From Actinomadura livida (GTDB lineage: Bacteria > Actinomycetota > Actinomycetes > Streptosporangiales > Streptosporangiaceae): DNA of 51,033 bases. The notes beneath the pieces are model-generated. The model was not told the DNA's origin. It did no database searches and worked only from the letters and a program-made list of their open reading frames with translations. The stretch spans positions 92,606 through 143,638 of the forward strand of contig NZ_BMRO01000001.1 of the NCBI RefSeq assembly GCF_014648675.1, written 5' to 3'. Of the stretch, positions 17,279-25,800 are shown in pieces (the stretch's first letter is position 1; each line of letters begins with the position of its first letter). Position numbers and translations under genes: made by a program.

Positions 17279-18210
17279 CTACCTACGGAAGACAGTATCC
17301 GCGTGCCACTCCAAAAATTCCGCATTAGGGCGATCACGGCGACGTCGTGGGGTGGAAATGCCGTTACCTTTGCACTGAAAGTACTCATTGCCATTACCGA
17401 ACTCATCGCGAAGTCGAGGGCTCACCATTAGCCGGTACTTGGGGTCGATGCCGAGGTACCCACGGTCGAACAATGTGTGCACATCAGATCGCAACAGAAC
17501 GCCGTTGTCGAGTCGGTGCTCCCCACCCTTGGGTAGCGGCAGAACATGGGCTGCCTGCAACACGGGGCGAATTTTACTTCCAGTAACGGCGCAACGGCCT
17601 TCATAAGCATTCAGCACGACCGCTTTGAAGGCGGTTTGCCCCAGCCTTTGAGGAGCCAAGCGCTTATCTCCATAGACTGGGCCTGGACGGTGCCATGAAA
17701 CGGACAGGTCGACGTCAACCTCATGACCAATGAGCCTTGAAAGGAGATACTGAAAGTACTCAGCCTCCCCGTGCGTCCCTAGATCGAAGCTCTTACCTTG
17801 AACAAGGTTGGGCTTGAAGTCACGAGGTGGCTCCGGGCGCTCCCCGTACGAGAAGAACCGAACATCACGCAACAGGATACATCCAATAATGGGATCTTCA
17901 CTTGGGGCGATTGATGCTTTACGGTAAAATCCGATCCGCCGTCTCATCCCATCAAGGCTGGCTGCACCGTTGCCTTCGCCGTAGAGGGCCCACGCTTCGG
18001 ATAGACGGAGACGCGCGAATCCACTGTAGAACCCTCCGCCTACAATGCGGTTCTCCGGATAGTGCGATTTGAAAAAGAACGGCTCACCCGGTGTCAGGAC
18101 ATTAAAACCGTGCTCACTTGAAGGACGCCAAAATTAACCTCACTAATTGTTGGCCGCTGCGCGAGAAAATTGGACCATTCTCCGTCCGTGACGCCGACAT
18201 AAGCCTTCAT
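17279..18210 (-). pseudogene. HNH endonuclease (frameshifted)
   Basis: From ATG 18210 (MKAYVGVTDGEW) the protein reads to ISEVNF, then needs a 1-base shift in a T-run (A-run 18130-18133 on the plus strand) to continue as WRPSSEHGF and on to 17279. The remainder has family features: HYPENRIVGGGFYSGFARL, a middle LLRDVRFF block, and the HNH core CAVTGSKI, LQAAHVLPL, DNGVLL, DVHTLFDRG. Standalone enzymes of this type are thought to be restriction or defence nucleases. The shift could be real decay or a homopolymer sequencing error; if an error, the gene is intact at about 310 residues. It directly abuts the pglX remnant. Confidence 0.75.
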
Positions 18211-18436
18211 GGGTCCATGATGGTACCTCACCGGCGAACAGGTCAAGAGGTAAGAAGTTCACATATGAGACGTCTCGCCTCTGCTTGGCCGAATAGGCGC
18301 TGGACCGGGACAGCACAGCAGGGGCAAGAGACTGCGCGACGCGCCGAAGCACATATACCCGGCTCGTCTCGACTCGCACACCAAATGAAGAAGGTCAGGG
18401 CTAACTGGGCAGGTGCTTGGGATCAGGTAAGCAGTT

Positions 18437-18905
18437 TCAGGTCCGGGCCGGCAGCCAGGGGTTCCCGTTGGTGAGTCGGGTGAGGGCGTCGAGCAGGCCG
18501 AGGCTGGTCAGCGTGCCGTCGTGGGCGAGCGCCTCATCGAGCCTTTCATGGTGCGCAGTGCGTCGGCGGCCTGCTCGGCCCAACACCAGGAGTCTTCACC
18601 GCCGGACCGGGCGTGGTGGTCCAAGACCGCCTGCAGTTCCCGTAGAAACGTGCGCGTTCCCGGGGCGGCACGGGCGGTCATCGCCGCGACCGTCTCGGCC
18701 GAGACCAGGGTGCCGAACAGTTCGGCCAGCGCACCCGCGGTGCGGTCCTTGGAACGGAACTGGCCTGCGTAAAGCAGCCGGGGGCGCTCCACCGACGTCC
18801 GCTCCGGTCTGCTCGCCGCCGAACCGGGTGAGAGGATTCCGTCCTGGACAGGCCGCACCGCCCGGTCAAAGAACCGCGTCGGCAACCCGACCGGCCCGAC
18901 GTCGC
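18437..18905 (-). pseudogene. IS66-family transposase remnant
   Basis: The frame shows LLYAGQFRSKDRT, AGALAELFGTLVSAETVAAM and TARAA, a typical IS66 transposase helical block, joined to a C-terminal-type segment DSWCWAEQAADALRTMK. Reading then continues one base out of frame (missing A in an A-run near 18545) as LDEALAHDGTLTSLGLLDAL to a stop at 18437. The core catalytic part between these two pieces is missing, and the 5' end stops at about 18905, where a 5'-truncated plus-strand gene begins. No terminal repeats were seen. The element is a dead remnant that marks a rearrangement site. Confidence 0.7.
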
Positions 18906-18910
18906 CGGGG

Positions 18911-21223
18911 TTGCGCTGGCCACCGCAGGTCGTCGACCCGCGGGACCCGCTGCTGGTGTTCACCGAGGACGGCCGGCAGATACCGGCGAACGTGCCGCTG
19001 CCGCCGGAACCGGTGTGGGTGCTGCATCCCGAGGAGCGCGAACTCTCGGTCGACGGCCCCGTCGACGAGCGGGCGGAGGCGGCGATGCCGCTCGGGTGGC
19101 CGGGGTGGCGGCTCCGTCTTCTGGAGCTCGACCAGGTCCGTTCGATCGGGCTGGACCGGATCAGGACGGTTCGCGGGTTCGTCCGGCCCCGCGTCATCAC
19201 CGAACAGCCGGTGCACGGGGTGACGACGCCCTACGGCTCGCCGGTCCATGCCGTCCCGCCGAAGGTATGGCTTCCCGGGATCGGGACGGAGACCACCTGG
19301 CGCATCGAGGTGCGTTCGAGCGGCGAGGGGGGCATGGTCGGGTCCCGGAACGTCACGTCCGATGGTCCCGTCAGCGTCGACGACCTTTGGGACGGGCTCC
19401 CCCGGCCATTGGCGGGCGCCTACGACGTGGTGGTCCGGGGACCGCTGGGCCGAGGCGCACGCAGGTCGGTGGTGGTGGCGGAAGGGCTCCGCGTCTCCTT
19501 CCACCCGGAGGTGCGGCTGTTCGCCGCCGGAGGGCTCTCGGCCGCCGAAGCCGACGTCAGGGCGGGGCCCGGAGCCCGTGTCGTCCCGCGGGAACTTCAC
19601 TTCGACGCGCGGGAGCGGGCGCGCGTGGTGAGCTTCCAGGCGCCGTCCGGCAGTGAACCGCTCGTCATCACGCCTCCGCATCTGGAGGTACTGCACCAGC
19701 ATCCGGACGTCGGGGCGGTGTGGAGCGCGGGTCCGCTGCGGCTCACGAGCGAATCGTTCGACGAGCCCGGCGAACTGCTGGTGCGGCTCCCGGGCGCGTC
19801 GAAGCTGCCCGCCCTGAACGTGCTCACCAGCTCGGGGACGGCCCAGACGCTCGAGCCGAGCGGCTCGCAGCGCGGCGGCATGGCCAGATACCCGTTGATC
19901 AAGCTTCGTGACACGGTCGGCGAGTTCAAGCGCGCAGAGCTGCTGCTGGGTGAGACACCGCTGGTGTACGTGCGGCCCAGGCGGCTGGCCACCGGAGTGT
20001 CCGACGCAGGCGGGCATCTGCTGCTGCAGGACGCGGTCGAGATCGAGGGTCTGACCGCAGGCGTGTACCTGGTGACCGCGCCGTGGCGGCGGCCCGTCCT
20101 GCTGCCGGTGACGGAGAACCGGATCGTGCTGCCCGCGGACCTGCGGGACGCGGGCCCGGTGAGCGTGCTGCTGCAGGTCGAGGACCCGTGGGCGTTCACC
20201 GACTGGCCGCGGTGGCCGTCCGGGCAGGCGCTCACATGCGACCGGCCCGGCGTGTACGAGGCGGGCGACGAGGAAGAGACCGCGCTCGGGGAGTTCCTCG
20301 TCGGCGACGCCGCGCCGCCCGCCCGGATCGAGCGCATGGAGCGCCTCTGGACGATCGTGGATCTCGACGACGACCTCCAGGACGCGGGTGCGGCCCCCTA
20401 CATCGCCGGTCCCTGCGAGAGACTTCTCGCGGCCGCGCCCAACGCCGCGCTCAGCGCGCTGCCGACTGCGATGCCGGCCGCGGAACGTGTCGTCCCACTG
20501 CTGGTCAGGACGGGGCTGGCCGCCGTCGCCTTCGATGTGGGCGGTCCCGGCCCGGATCCGCGCGTCGTCCGGGAGCTCTGGTCGACGGCGCCGGCGGCGG
20601 CCGCGCTGCTCGCCGCGTTCGGCGACGCACACTGGGTGGACGCGGCACGGGACGTCTGCGGCGACGTACTGGACACCGTCCTCCGCGACGGACGTGACCC
20701 GCATGCCGGAGTCGGCCGGTTCGGGCCCGAGGCGGCGCGGCTCGCGCACATGAACCCCCAGCAGCTCGAAAGCGTCTGGAGCGCGGCCAACGTCGTCCCG
20801 CGGACCCTGCTGGATCCGGACGCCCGGCTCGCGGCGGCACGGCGGCTGTTCGACACGCGACGGTCGGCGACGGCCGCGTCGCTCGCTCGGCAGGCAGCCG
20901 ACCTGGTGACGCACGTCCGCCAGGTCATCGCGAAGTCGAGCCACCCCCGGCTCACCGAGCAGATCGACCGCCGTGCCCCCGGGAAGGCCGCGGCGGGCTG
21001 GCAGTTGCTGCCGGCGGCGTCGGCGGCGATGGCCCTCACGGCACGGCTGGCGGCACGCGGGGACGAGGAGGCCGCCGGCGCCGAACGGTCGACGCGCAAG
21101 TGGTGGCTGCCGCTCGCCATGCTGGCGCCCGAACTCGCGGGCATCGACCTGGTCGTCGCCGAACTGCTGCTGTCCGCGCCCACGCTGGAGTGGCCCGCGG
21201 CCACCTCGGACGAGGAGGTCTAG
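18911..21223 (+). CDS. Beta-rich protein of unknown function, 5'-truncated
   Basis: The frame is open for about 770 residues from TTG 18911, but no proper start or ribosome site is visible and the upstream DNA is the IS66 remnant, so the true N-terminus has probably been lost. The first 450 residues look like repeated beta-sandwich modules (GWRLRLLELDQVRSI; GAYDVVVRGPLGRGARRSVVV; GVYLVTAPWRRPVLLPV). The rest is helical (LAHMNPQQLESVWSAANVVPRTLLD). I do not recognise the family. Ten bases separate it from the MazG-like gene, and the order unknown-MazG-DUF2075 nuclease suggests one operon with a defence role. That is inference from context. Confidence 0.6.
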   Translation: MRWPPQVVDPRDPLLVFTEDGRQIPANVPLPPEPVWVLHPEERELSVDGPVDERAEAAMPLGWPGWRLRLLELDQVRSIGLDRIRTVRGFVRPRVITEQPVHGVTTPYGSPVHAVPPKVWLPGIGTETTWRIEVRSSGEGGMVGSRNVTSDGPVSVDDLWDGLPRPLAGAYDVVVRGPLGRGARRSVVVAEGLRVSFHPEVRLFAAGGLSAAEADVRAGPGARVVPRELHFDARERARVVSFQAPSGSEPLVITPPHLEVLHQHPDVGAVWSAGPLRLTSESFDEPGELLVRLPGASKLPALNVLTSSGTAQTLEPSGSQRGGMARYPLIKLRDTVGEFKRAELLLGETPLVYVRPRRLATGVSDAGGHLLLQDAVEIEGLTAGVYLVTAPWRRPVLLPVTENRIVLPADLRDAGPVSVLLQVEDPWAFTDWPRWPSGQALTCDRPGVYEAGDEEETALGEFLVGDAAPPARIERMERLWTIVDLDDDLQDAGAAPYIAGPCERLLAAAPNAALSALPTAMPAAERVVPLLVRTGLAAVAFDVGGPGPDPRVVRELWSTAPAAAALLAAFGDAHWVDAARDVCGDVLDTVLRDGRDPHAGVGRFGPEAARLAHMNPQQLESVWSAANVVPRTLLDPDARLAAARRLFDTRRSATAASLARQAADLVTHVRQVIAKSSHPRLTEQIDRRAPGKAAAGWQLLPAASAAMALTARLAARGDEEAAGAERSTRKWWLPLAMLAPELAGIDLVVAELLLSAPTLEWPAATSDEEV

Positions 21224-21233
21224 CCTGGCGGGC

Positions 21234-21593
21234 ATGCACGACAACGGGAGGCTCGCCCAGCGGTTGCGGGAGTTCGCGGCGGAACGCGACTGGGACCAGT
21301 TCCACACCCCCAAGAACCTCGCGATGGCCCTGGCCGGCGAGGTCGGCGAACTCGTCGCGGAACTGCAGTGGCTCACCCCCGAGGAATCGGCGGCGGTGAT
21401 GGCGGACGCCGAGGCCGGCGCCCGACTCAAAGCCGAACTCGGCGATGTCGCCATCTATCTCACGCGGCTCGCCGACGTCCTCGGCGTCGACCTGATGCGG
21501 GCGGCGCACGACAAGCTCAACGAAAGCGAGCGGCGCTACAGCGCCGCCGCGTACCGCGGTTCGGCGCGTAAAGCACCTCCCATGACCGACTGA
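21234..21593 (+). CDS. MazG-like nucleotide pyrophosphohydrolase
   Basis: The 119-residue protein is a compact all-alpha NTP pyrophosphatase: FHTPKNLAMALAGEVGELVAEL carries the EVGEL metal-binding helix (about residues 40-44), and KAELGDVAIYLTRLAD gives the second E--D motif. Small MazG-type enzymes of this class (MazG-like or RS21-C6 type) hydrolyse nucleoside triphosphates, including modified ones. ATG 21234 lies 10 bases after the preceding stop. Lying beside a nuclease-helicase, it may alter nucleotide pools during infection, as proposed for other defence-linked MazG proteins. Confidence 0.9.
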   Translation: MHDNGRLAQRLREFAAERDWDQFHTPKNLAMALAGEVGELVAELQWLTPEESAAVMADAEAGARLKAELGDVAIYLTRLADVLGVDLMRAAHDKLNESERRYSAAAYRGSARKAPPMTD

Positions 21594-21728
21594 AAACGTC
21601 GGTCACGACATATAGCCTTTGCTGTAGAAAGTTGCGGCCCGACGGGCTTCCACGGACGCGTCCTCGACGCGGACGAAGGACACGCCCCCATACCGCACGA
21701 GCCATTCGTGCTGCCTGGGGGAAGTTCT

Positions 21729-23603
21729 GTGACGGTTCTCCGTCTCACCGCCGAGTCGCTGCTGTCACCCGTCGAGCAGAAGTTCGCGCAGAAGCTCGCC
21801 GAGCAATTGAAGATGAGGGACGGAATCACCGTCTCGAGTTCCGAGGTGCGGTCGTGGGAACGGAGCCTCCCCATGGTCGCCCAGGACCTCGTCGCCGCGG
21901 GCCTCGGCCATGTCGAGATGCTCATCGAGTACAAGCTGCCTCTGACCAGCAAGCGAGCGGACGTGGTCCTCGCCGGCGTCGACCGCCGCACCGGCGGCGA
22001 CGCGTACGTGGTCGTCGAGCTCAAGCAGTGGAGCCGCGCCGAGGTGTGGGACGAGGACCCGAGCCGCGTGCTGGTCCACAACATGACCGGGAAGCCGAAA
22101 CTCCATCCGGCGCTTCAGGCCAAGGGGTACGCCGAGTACATATTCGGCTTCCTCGTCGAGCTGGCGAAGAACCCGGACGCGCTGCACGCCGTCGCATACC
22201 TGCACAACGCGGCGAGGGGCGATGTCGCCGATCTCTATGACGTCGTCGAGGACGACCGGACCCGGTTGTTCACGCAGTCGACGCGCGGTGCGTTCATCGA
22301 CTACCTGCGCGACCGTTTCGCGCCCGCCCCCGGACACTCGGCCGCCGACCGCTTCCTGAGCAGCGAGGTGCGGCCGTCCAAGCAGTTGCTGGCGCACGCC
22401 GCCAAAGAGATCCGCGATCGCGACCAGTTCGAGCTGCTGGACGAGCAGCGCCTGGCGTACGAGCTGGTCCTGCACGCCGTCGACAAGGCCCGCAAGGAGG
22501 ACCTGAAGACCGTCGTGGTGATCACCGGCGGTCCGGGGAGCGGCAAGAGCGTGATCGCGCTGTCGCTGCTGGGCGCGGTGTCCGGCCGCGGGCTCTCGGT
22601 ACTGCACGCCACCGGTTCGAAGTCGTTCACGCAGACGATGCGCCGGCACGTCGCCAAGGGCTCTCCGAAGACGAAGGCGATGTTCAAGTACTTCAACAAC
22701 TTCATGGAAGCCGACCGGAACGGCCTCGAGGTCCTGATCTGCGACGAGGCGCACCGCATCCGGGAGGAGTCGGCGAACCGATACACGCCGGCCCGGCTGC
22801 GGACCGGCCGCCCGCAGGTCGACGAACTGATCGACGCCGCGAGGGTCCCGGTATTCCTGCTCGACGGCCGCCAGAACGTCCGGCCTGGGGAGATGGGGAC
22901 GCTCGAGGAGATCCGCGCCCACGCCGAGGGCAAGGGACTGAACGTTCAGCACGTCTCGCTGGATGAGCAGTTCCGCTGCGGCGGGAGCCGCAAGTACGAG
23001 GAGTGGGTGGTGCGGCTGCTCGGACTCGACGGGCGGACCCCCGAGCCGTGGACGGGCGACGACGACTTCGAGGTGTCGCTCGCCGAGTCCCCGCAGGAGA
23101 TGGAGGATCTGCTGCGCGACCAGCACGAGCGCGGGCGCACCGCCCGGATGACCGCCGGATTCTGCTGGCCGTGGAGCAACCCGCGCGAGGACGCCGGAGG
23201 ACAGGCACGGTCCCTCGTCCCCGACGTCGTCGTCGGCGACTGGGCGCGGCCGTGGAACGTCAAGGGCGACCGGGCGGTGGGCGACGCACCGCCGAGCGAG
23301 CTGTGGGCCACGAACCCCGGCGGCTTCGGTCAGGTGGGCTGCGTCTACACCGCACAGGGGTTCGAGTACGACTGGAACGGCGTCATCCTCGGCCCCGACC
23401 TCGTCTTCCGCGGCGGGAGGCCGGTGATTCGGCGTGAGGCCAGCCGGGACCCCGCCCTCCGCCCGAAGACGGTGACGGACGCGCAGGCCGCGGAGCTGAT
23501 CCGCAACACCTACAAGGTGCTGCTCACGCGCGGCATGGTCGGCACGCTCATCTACTCCGTCGACGAGGAGACACAGGACTTCCTGTCCCGCCTGATTCGC
23601 TGA
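21729..23603 (+). CDS. PD-(D/E)XK nuclease-DUF2075 helicase
   Basis: I set the start at GTG 21729, 6 bases after GGGGGAAG; an earlier GTG at 21708 has no such site. The 624-residue protein has an N-terminal restriction-like domain with the motif Asp78 ... Glu97-x-Lys99 (ADVVLAG, VVVELKQW). The DUF2075 superfamily 1-type ATPase follows: Walker A GGPGSGKS at 267-274, Walker B LICDEAHRI, an EQFRCGGS motif and late TAQGFEYDWNGVI and YKVLLTRGM motifs. It probably cuts and unwinds DNA, like other nuclease-helicase defence proteins. It is separated by about 135 bases from the MazG gene. Its stop is followed at once by the second copy of the helicase promoter repeat. Confidence 0.88.
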   Translation: MTVLRLTAESLLSPVEQKFAQKLAEQLKMRDGITVSSSEVRSWERSLPMVAQDLVAAGLGHVEMLIEYKLPLTSKRADVVLAGVDRRTGGDAYVVVELKQWSRAEVWDEDPSRVLVHNMTGKPKLHPALQAKGYAEYIFGFLVELAKNPDALHAVAYLHNAARGDVADLYDVVEDDRTRLFTQSTRGAFIDYLRDRFAPAPGHSAADRFLSSEVRPSKQLLAHAAKEIRDRDQFELLDEQRLAYELVLHAVDKARKEDLKTVVVITGGPGSGKSVIALSLLGAVSGRGLSVLHATGSKSFTQTMRRHVAKGSPKTKAMFKYFNNFMEADRNGLEVLICDEAHRIREESANRYTPARLRTGRPQVDELIDAARVPVFLLDGRQNVRPGEMGTLEEIRAHAEGKGLNVQHVSLDEQFRCGGSRKYEEWVVRLLGLDGRTPEPWTGDDDFEVSLAESPQEMEDLLRDQHERGRTARMTAGFCWPWSNPREDAGGQARSLVPDVVVGDWARPWNVKGDRAVGDAPPSELWATNPGGFGQVGCVYTAQGFEYDWNGVILGPDLVFRGGRPVIRREASRDPALRPKTVTDAQAAELIRNTYKVLLTRGMVGTLIYSVDEETQDFLSRLIR

Positions 23604-23609
23604 GCGTTC

Positions 23610-23832
23610 CCGTGGTTGTCCGGAGGCGGTCGGCAGGTTGTTCGGGGTTCAATGATCCCGGGGTCGGCGGGTGCTCCTAGGATGTCCGGGCCTGACGGCG
23701 GGTCAGTGCGGGGAGAAAGGGTGGTGCGGGGTGGCGGACCTGGCTATTGCGGACTCGTTCATGCCGCAGTACGCCAAGTTGGAGCCGAAGGTGCGCAGGG
23801 GCGTGGACGCGGCGATCGCCAAGTTCGCCGAG
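23610..23832 (+). repeat. Right direct repeat: promoter and 5' end of the RelE/UvrD helicase gene
   Basis: This is the intact partner of the copy at 3454-3675, in the same orientation. It starts 7 bases after the stop of the DUF2075 gene and includes a conserved TAGGATG, which could be a -10 element, and the first 34 codons of the helicase gene. Confidence 0.85.
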
Positions 23833-25800
23833 CACACGCATGCGGGGCTGCATCTGGAGAAGCTCAACAACGCCAAGGACCCGCGGATCCGGACGATCCG
23901 GATCGACCAGTTCTGGCGCGGGGTCGTGCTGGCGCCGGACAAGGGCGACGTGTACTGCCTGCTCAAGGTGATGCCGCACGATGACGCGATCGCGTGGGCC
24001 AGAAGCCGGAAGTTCTCGGTCAACCAGGCGATCGGTGTGCTGGAGGTGCGGGACCAGGTCGCGCTGGAGGAGATCTCGCCGGCGCTGGAGAAGGTCGCCG
24101 AAGGGACTCGGTCGCGGCTGCTGGAGCATGTCTTCGACAAGGACCTGCTCCGGCTGGGGATCGACGAGGAGCTGATTCCGCTCGTCCGGCTGCTGACCGA
24201 GGACGCGCATCTCCTGGCCCTGGAGAAGCTGCTGCCGGAGGCGCAGTACATCGCCTTGCTGGCGCTGGCCGAGGGCATGAATCCGCAGCAGGCGTGGGAA
24301 GAGGTCGCCAAGACGCTGGTGGTGGACGAGAAGCCGTCCGACGTCGACCCCGATGACCTGGTGGCGGCCATGCGCCGGTCGCCCGGGCAGGTCGTCTTCG
24401 TCAACGGGCCGGAGGAGCTGCAGGACATCCTCGCGCATCCGTTCGACACCTGGCGGATCTTCCTGCATCCAATACAGCGGCGGGTGGCGTTGCGGCCCTC
24501 CTACAACGGGCCGGCGCAGGTGACGGGTGGAGCCGGTACGGGGAAGACCGTCACAGCGCTTCATCGTGCGAAGTTCCTCGCTTCCAAGGGCGGCCGGGTT
24601 CTTCTGACCACGTTCACGCGGAATCTGGCGGAGGCGCTGGAAGACCAGCTCGCCTTGCTCGTGGACGACCCGGACGTGCGGCAGCGGGTCCACGTCAAGA
24701 ACGTGGATTCGCTTTCCTACGAGATCGTGGGAAGGCACCACAGGCCCGCAGTGGCCGGGGACGATGTCCTCGATCCGCTCTGGGAGGAGGCCGCCGAAGG
24801 GACGCCGTTCTCGCCGTCCTTCCTGAGCCGGGAGTGGGAGCAGATCGTCCTGGCCCAGGGGCTGGAGAGCGAGGAGGACTATCTCGCGTGCACGAGGACC
24901 GGCCGCGGGGTCCCGCTGGGCAAGGCGCAGCGGTCGGTCGTGTGGCGTTCCATCCGGCATGTGACGGACGGGCTGGCGGCCGAAGGGAAGTCGACGTTCA
25001 CCCAGCTGGCCAATGAGGCGGCGGAGCTGGTGGCCGGGCCCGAGTACGACCACGTGATCATCGATGAGGCGCAGGACATCCACACCGCGCAGTGGCGGCT
25101 GCTGCGGCGGCTGGTGGCGGAGGGGCCCGATGACCTGTTCATCGTCGGAGACCCCCATCAGCGGATCTACGACCGCCATGTCTCGCTGGCGAGTCTGGGC
25201 ATCAACGTGCGCGGGCGCAGCACGAAACTGAAACTCAACTACCGGACCACGCAGGAGATCCTGGCCTGGTCGGTGCCGCTGCTGGGGCTGTCGCCGGCGC
25301 AGGGGCTCGATGATTCGGCGGACACGCTGGAGGGCTACCGCTCCCCCATCCACGGGCGGCGTCCCGTCGTGAAGGGATATCCGGACCAGGCCGCGGAATT
25401 GGACGGGCTGGTCGAGCAGGTCCGAACCTGGCTGGACGCCGATGTGGAGCCAAGTGCGATCGGGGTCGCGGCCCGGTACGTGTGGGTGGCGCGTAGGGCG
25501 GCGAAGCGGCTGAAGGAAGAAGGCATCCCGGCGTACCAGGTGCCCAGCAAGTCGCAGGGTGTGCAGGTCGGGACCATGCACAGGATGAAGGGCCTGGAGT
25601 TCCGCTGTGTCGCGGTCATCGGCGCCGACGAGAAGTCGATGCCTGCGGCAAAGGCCATCACGCCGAAGCATGAGGATTCAAAGGCACACGCGCAGGACAT
25701 CCAGAAGGAACGGTGCCTGCTCTTCGTGGCCTCAACGCGGGCGCGGGACCATCTGTACGTTTCGTATGCGGATGCGCCTAGCCCGTTCCTGCCTGGTTGA
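23731..25800 (+). CDS. UvrD/Rep-type helicase with N-terminal RelE-like domain
   Basis: GTG 23731 is preceded by GGGGAGAAAGG about 10 bases upstream; 689 residues. The first 110 residues resemble a RelE/ParE-type toxin fold: GLHLEKLNNAKDPRIRTIRI, the WRGVVLAP strand, and HDDAIAWARSRKFSVN, a signature shared with RelE-like proteins. The helicase follows: Walker A GGAGTGKT at 266-273, DEAQDI Walker B at about 445, QRIYDRHVSL, LNYRTTQEI and MHRMKGLEF near the end. It should act as a 3'-5' DNA translocase. The stop overlaps the end of the convergent kinase gene by 23 bases. A 5' fragment of a homologous gene lies at 3574, so this locus has recombined. Confidence 0.9.
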   Translation: MADLAIADSFMPQYAKLEPKVRRGVDAAIAKFAEHTHAGLHLEKLNNAKDPRIRTIRIDQFWRGVVLAPDKGDVYCLLKVMPHDDAIAWARSRKFSVNQAIGVLEVRDQVALEEISPALEKVAEGTRSRLLEHVFDKDLLRLGIDEELIPLVRLLTEDAHLLALEKLLPEAQYIALLALAEGMNPQQAWEEVAKTLVVDEKPSDVDPDDLVAAMRRSPGQVVFVNGPEELQDILAHPFDTWRIFLHPIQRRVALRPSYNGPAQVTGGAGTGKTVTALHRAKFLASKGGRVLLTTFTRNLAEALEDQLALLVDDPDVRQRVHVKNVDSLSYEIVGRHHRPAVAGDDVLDPLWEEAAEGTPFSPSFLSREWEQIVLAQGLESEEDYLACTRTGRGVPLGKAQRSVVWRSIRHVTDGLAAEGKSTFTQLANEAAELVAGPEYDHVIIDEAQDIHTAQWRLLRRLVAEGPDDLFIVGDPHQRIYDRHVSLASLGINVRGRSTKLKLNYRTTQEILAWSVPLLGLSPAQGLDDSADTLEGYRSPIHGRRPVVKGYPDQAAELDGLVEQVRTWLDADVEPSAIGVAARYVWVARRAAKRLKEEGIPAYQVPSKSQGVQVGTMHRMKGLEFRCVAVIGADEKSMPAAKAITPKHEDSKAHAQDIQKERCLLFVASTRARDHLYVSYADAPSPFLPG

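Noticed and set aside
23644..23658. GGGGTTCAATGATCCC resembling a tRNA T-arm
   Set aside because: Loop length is wrong for a T-arm and no acceptor, D or anticodon arms are found nearby.
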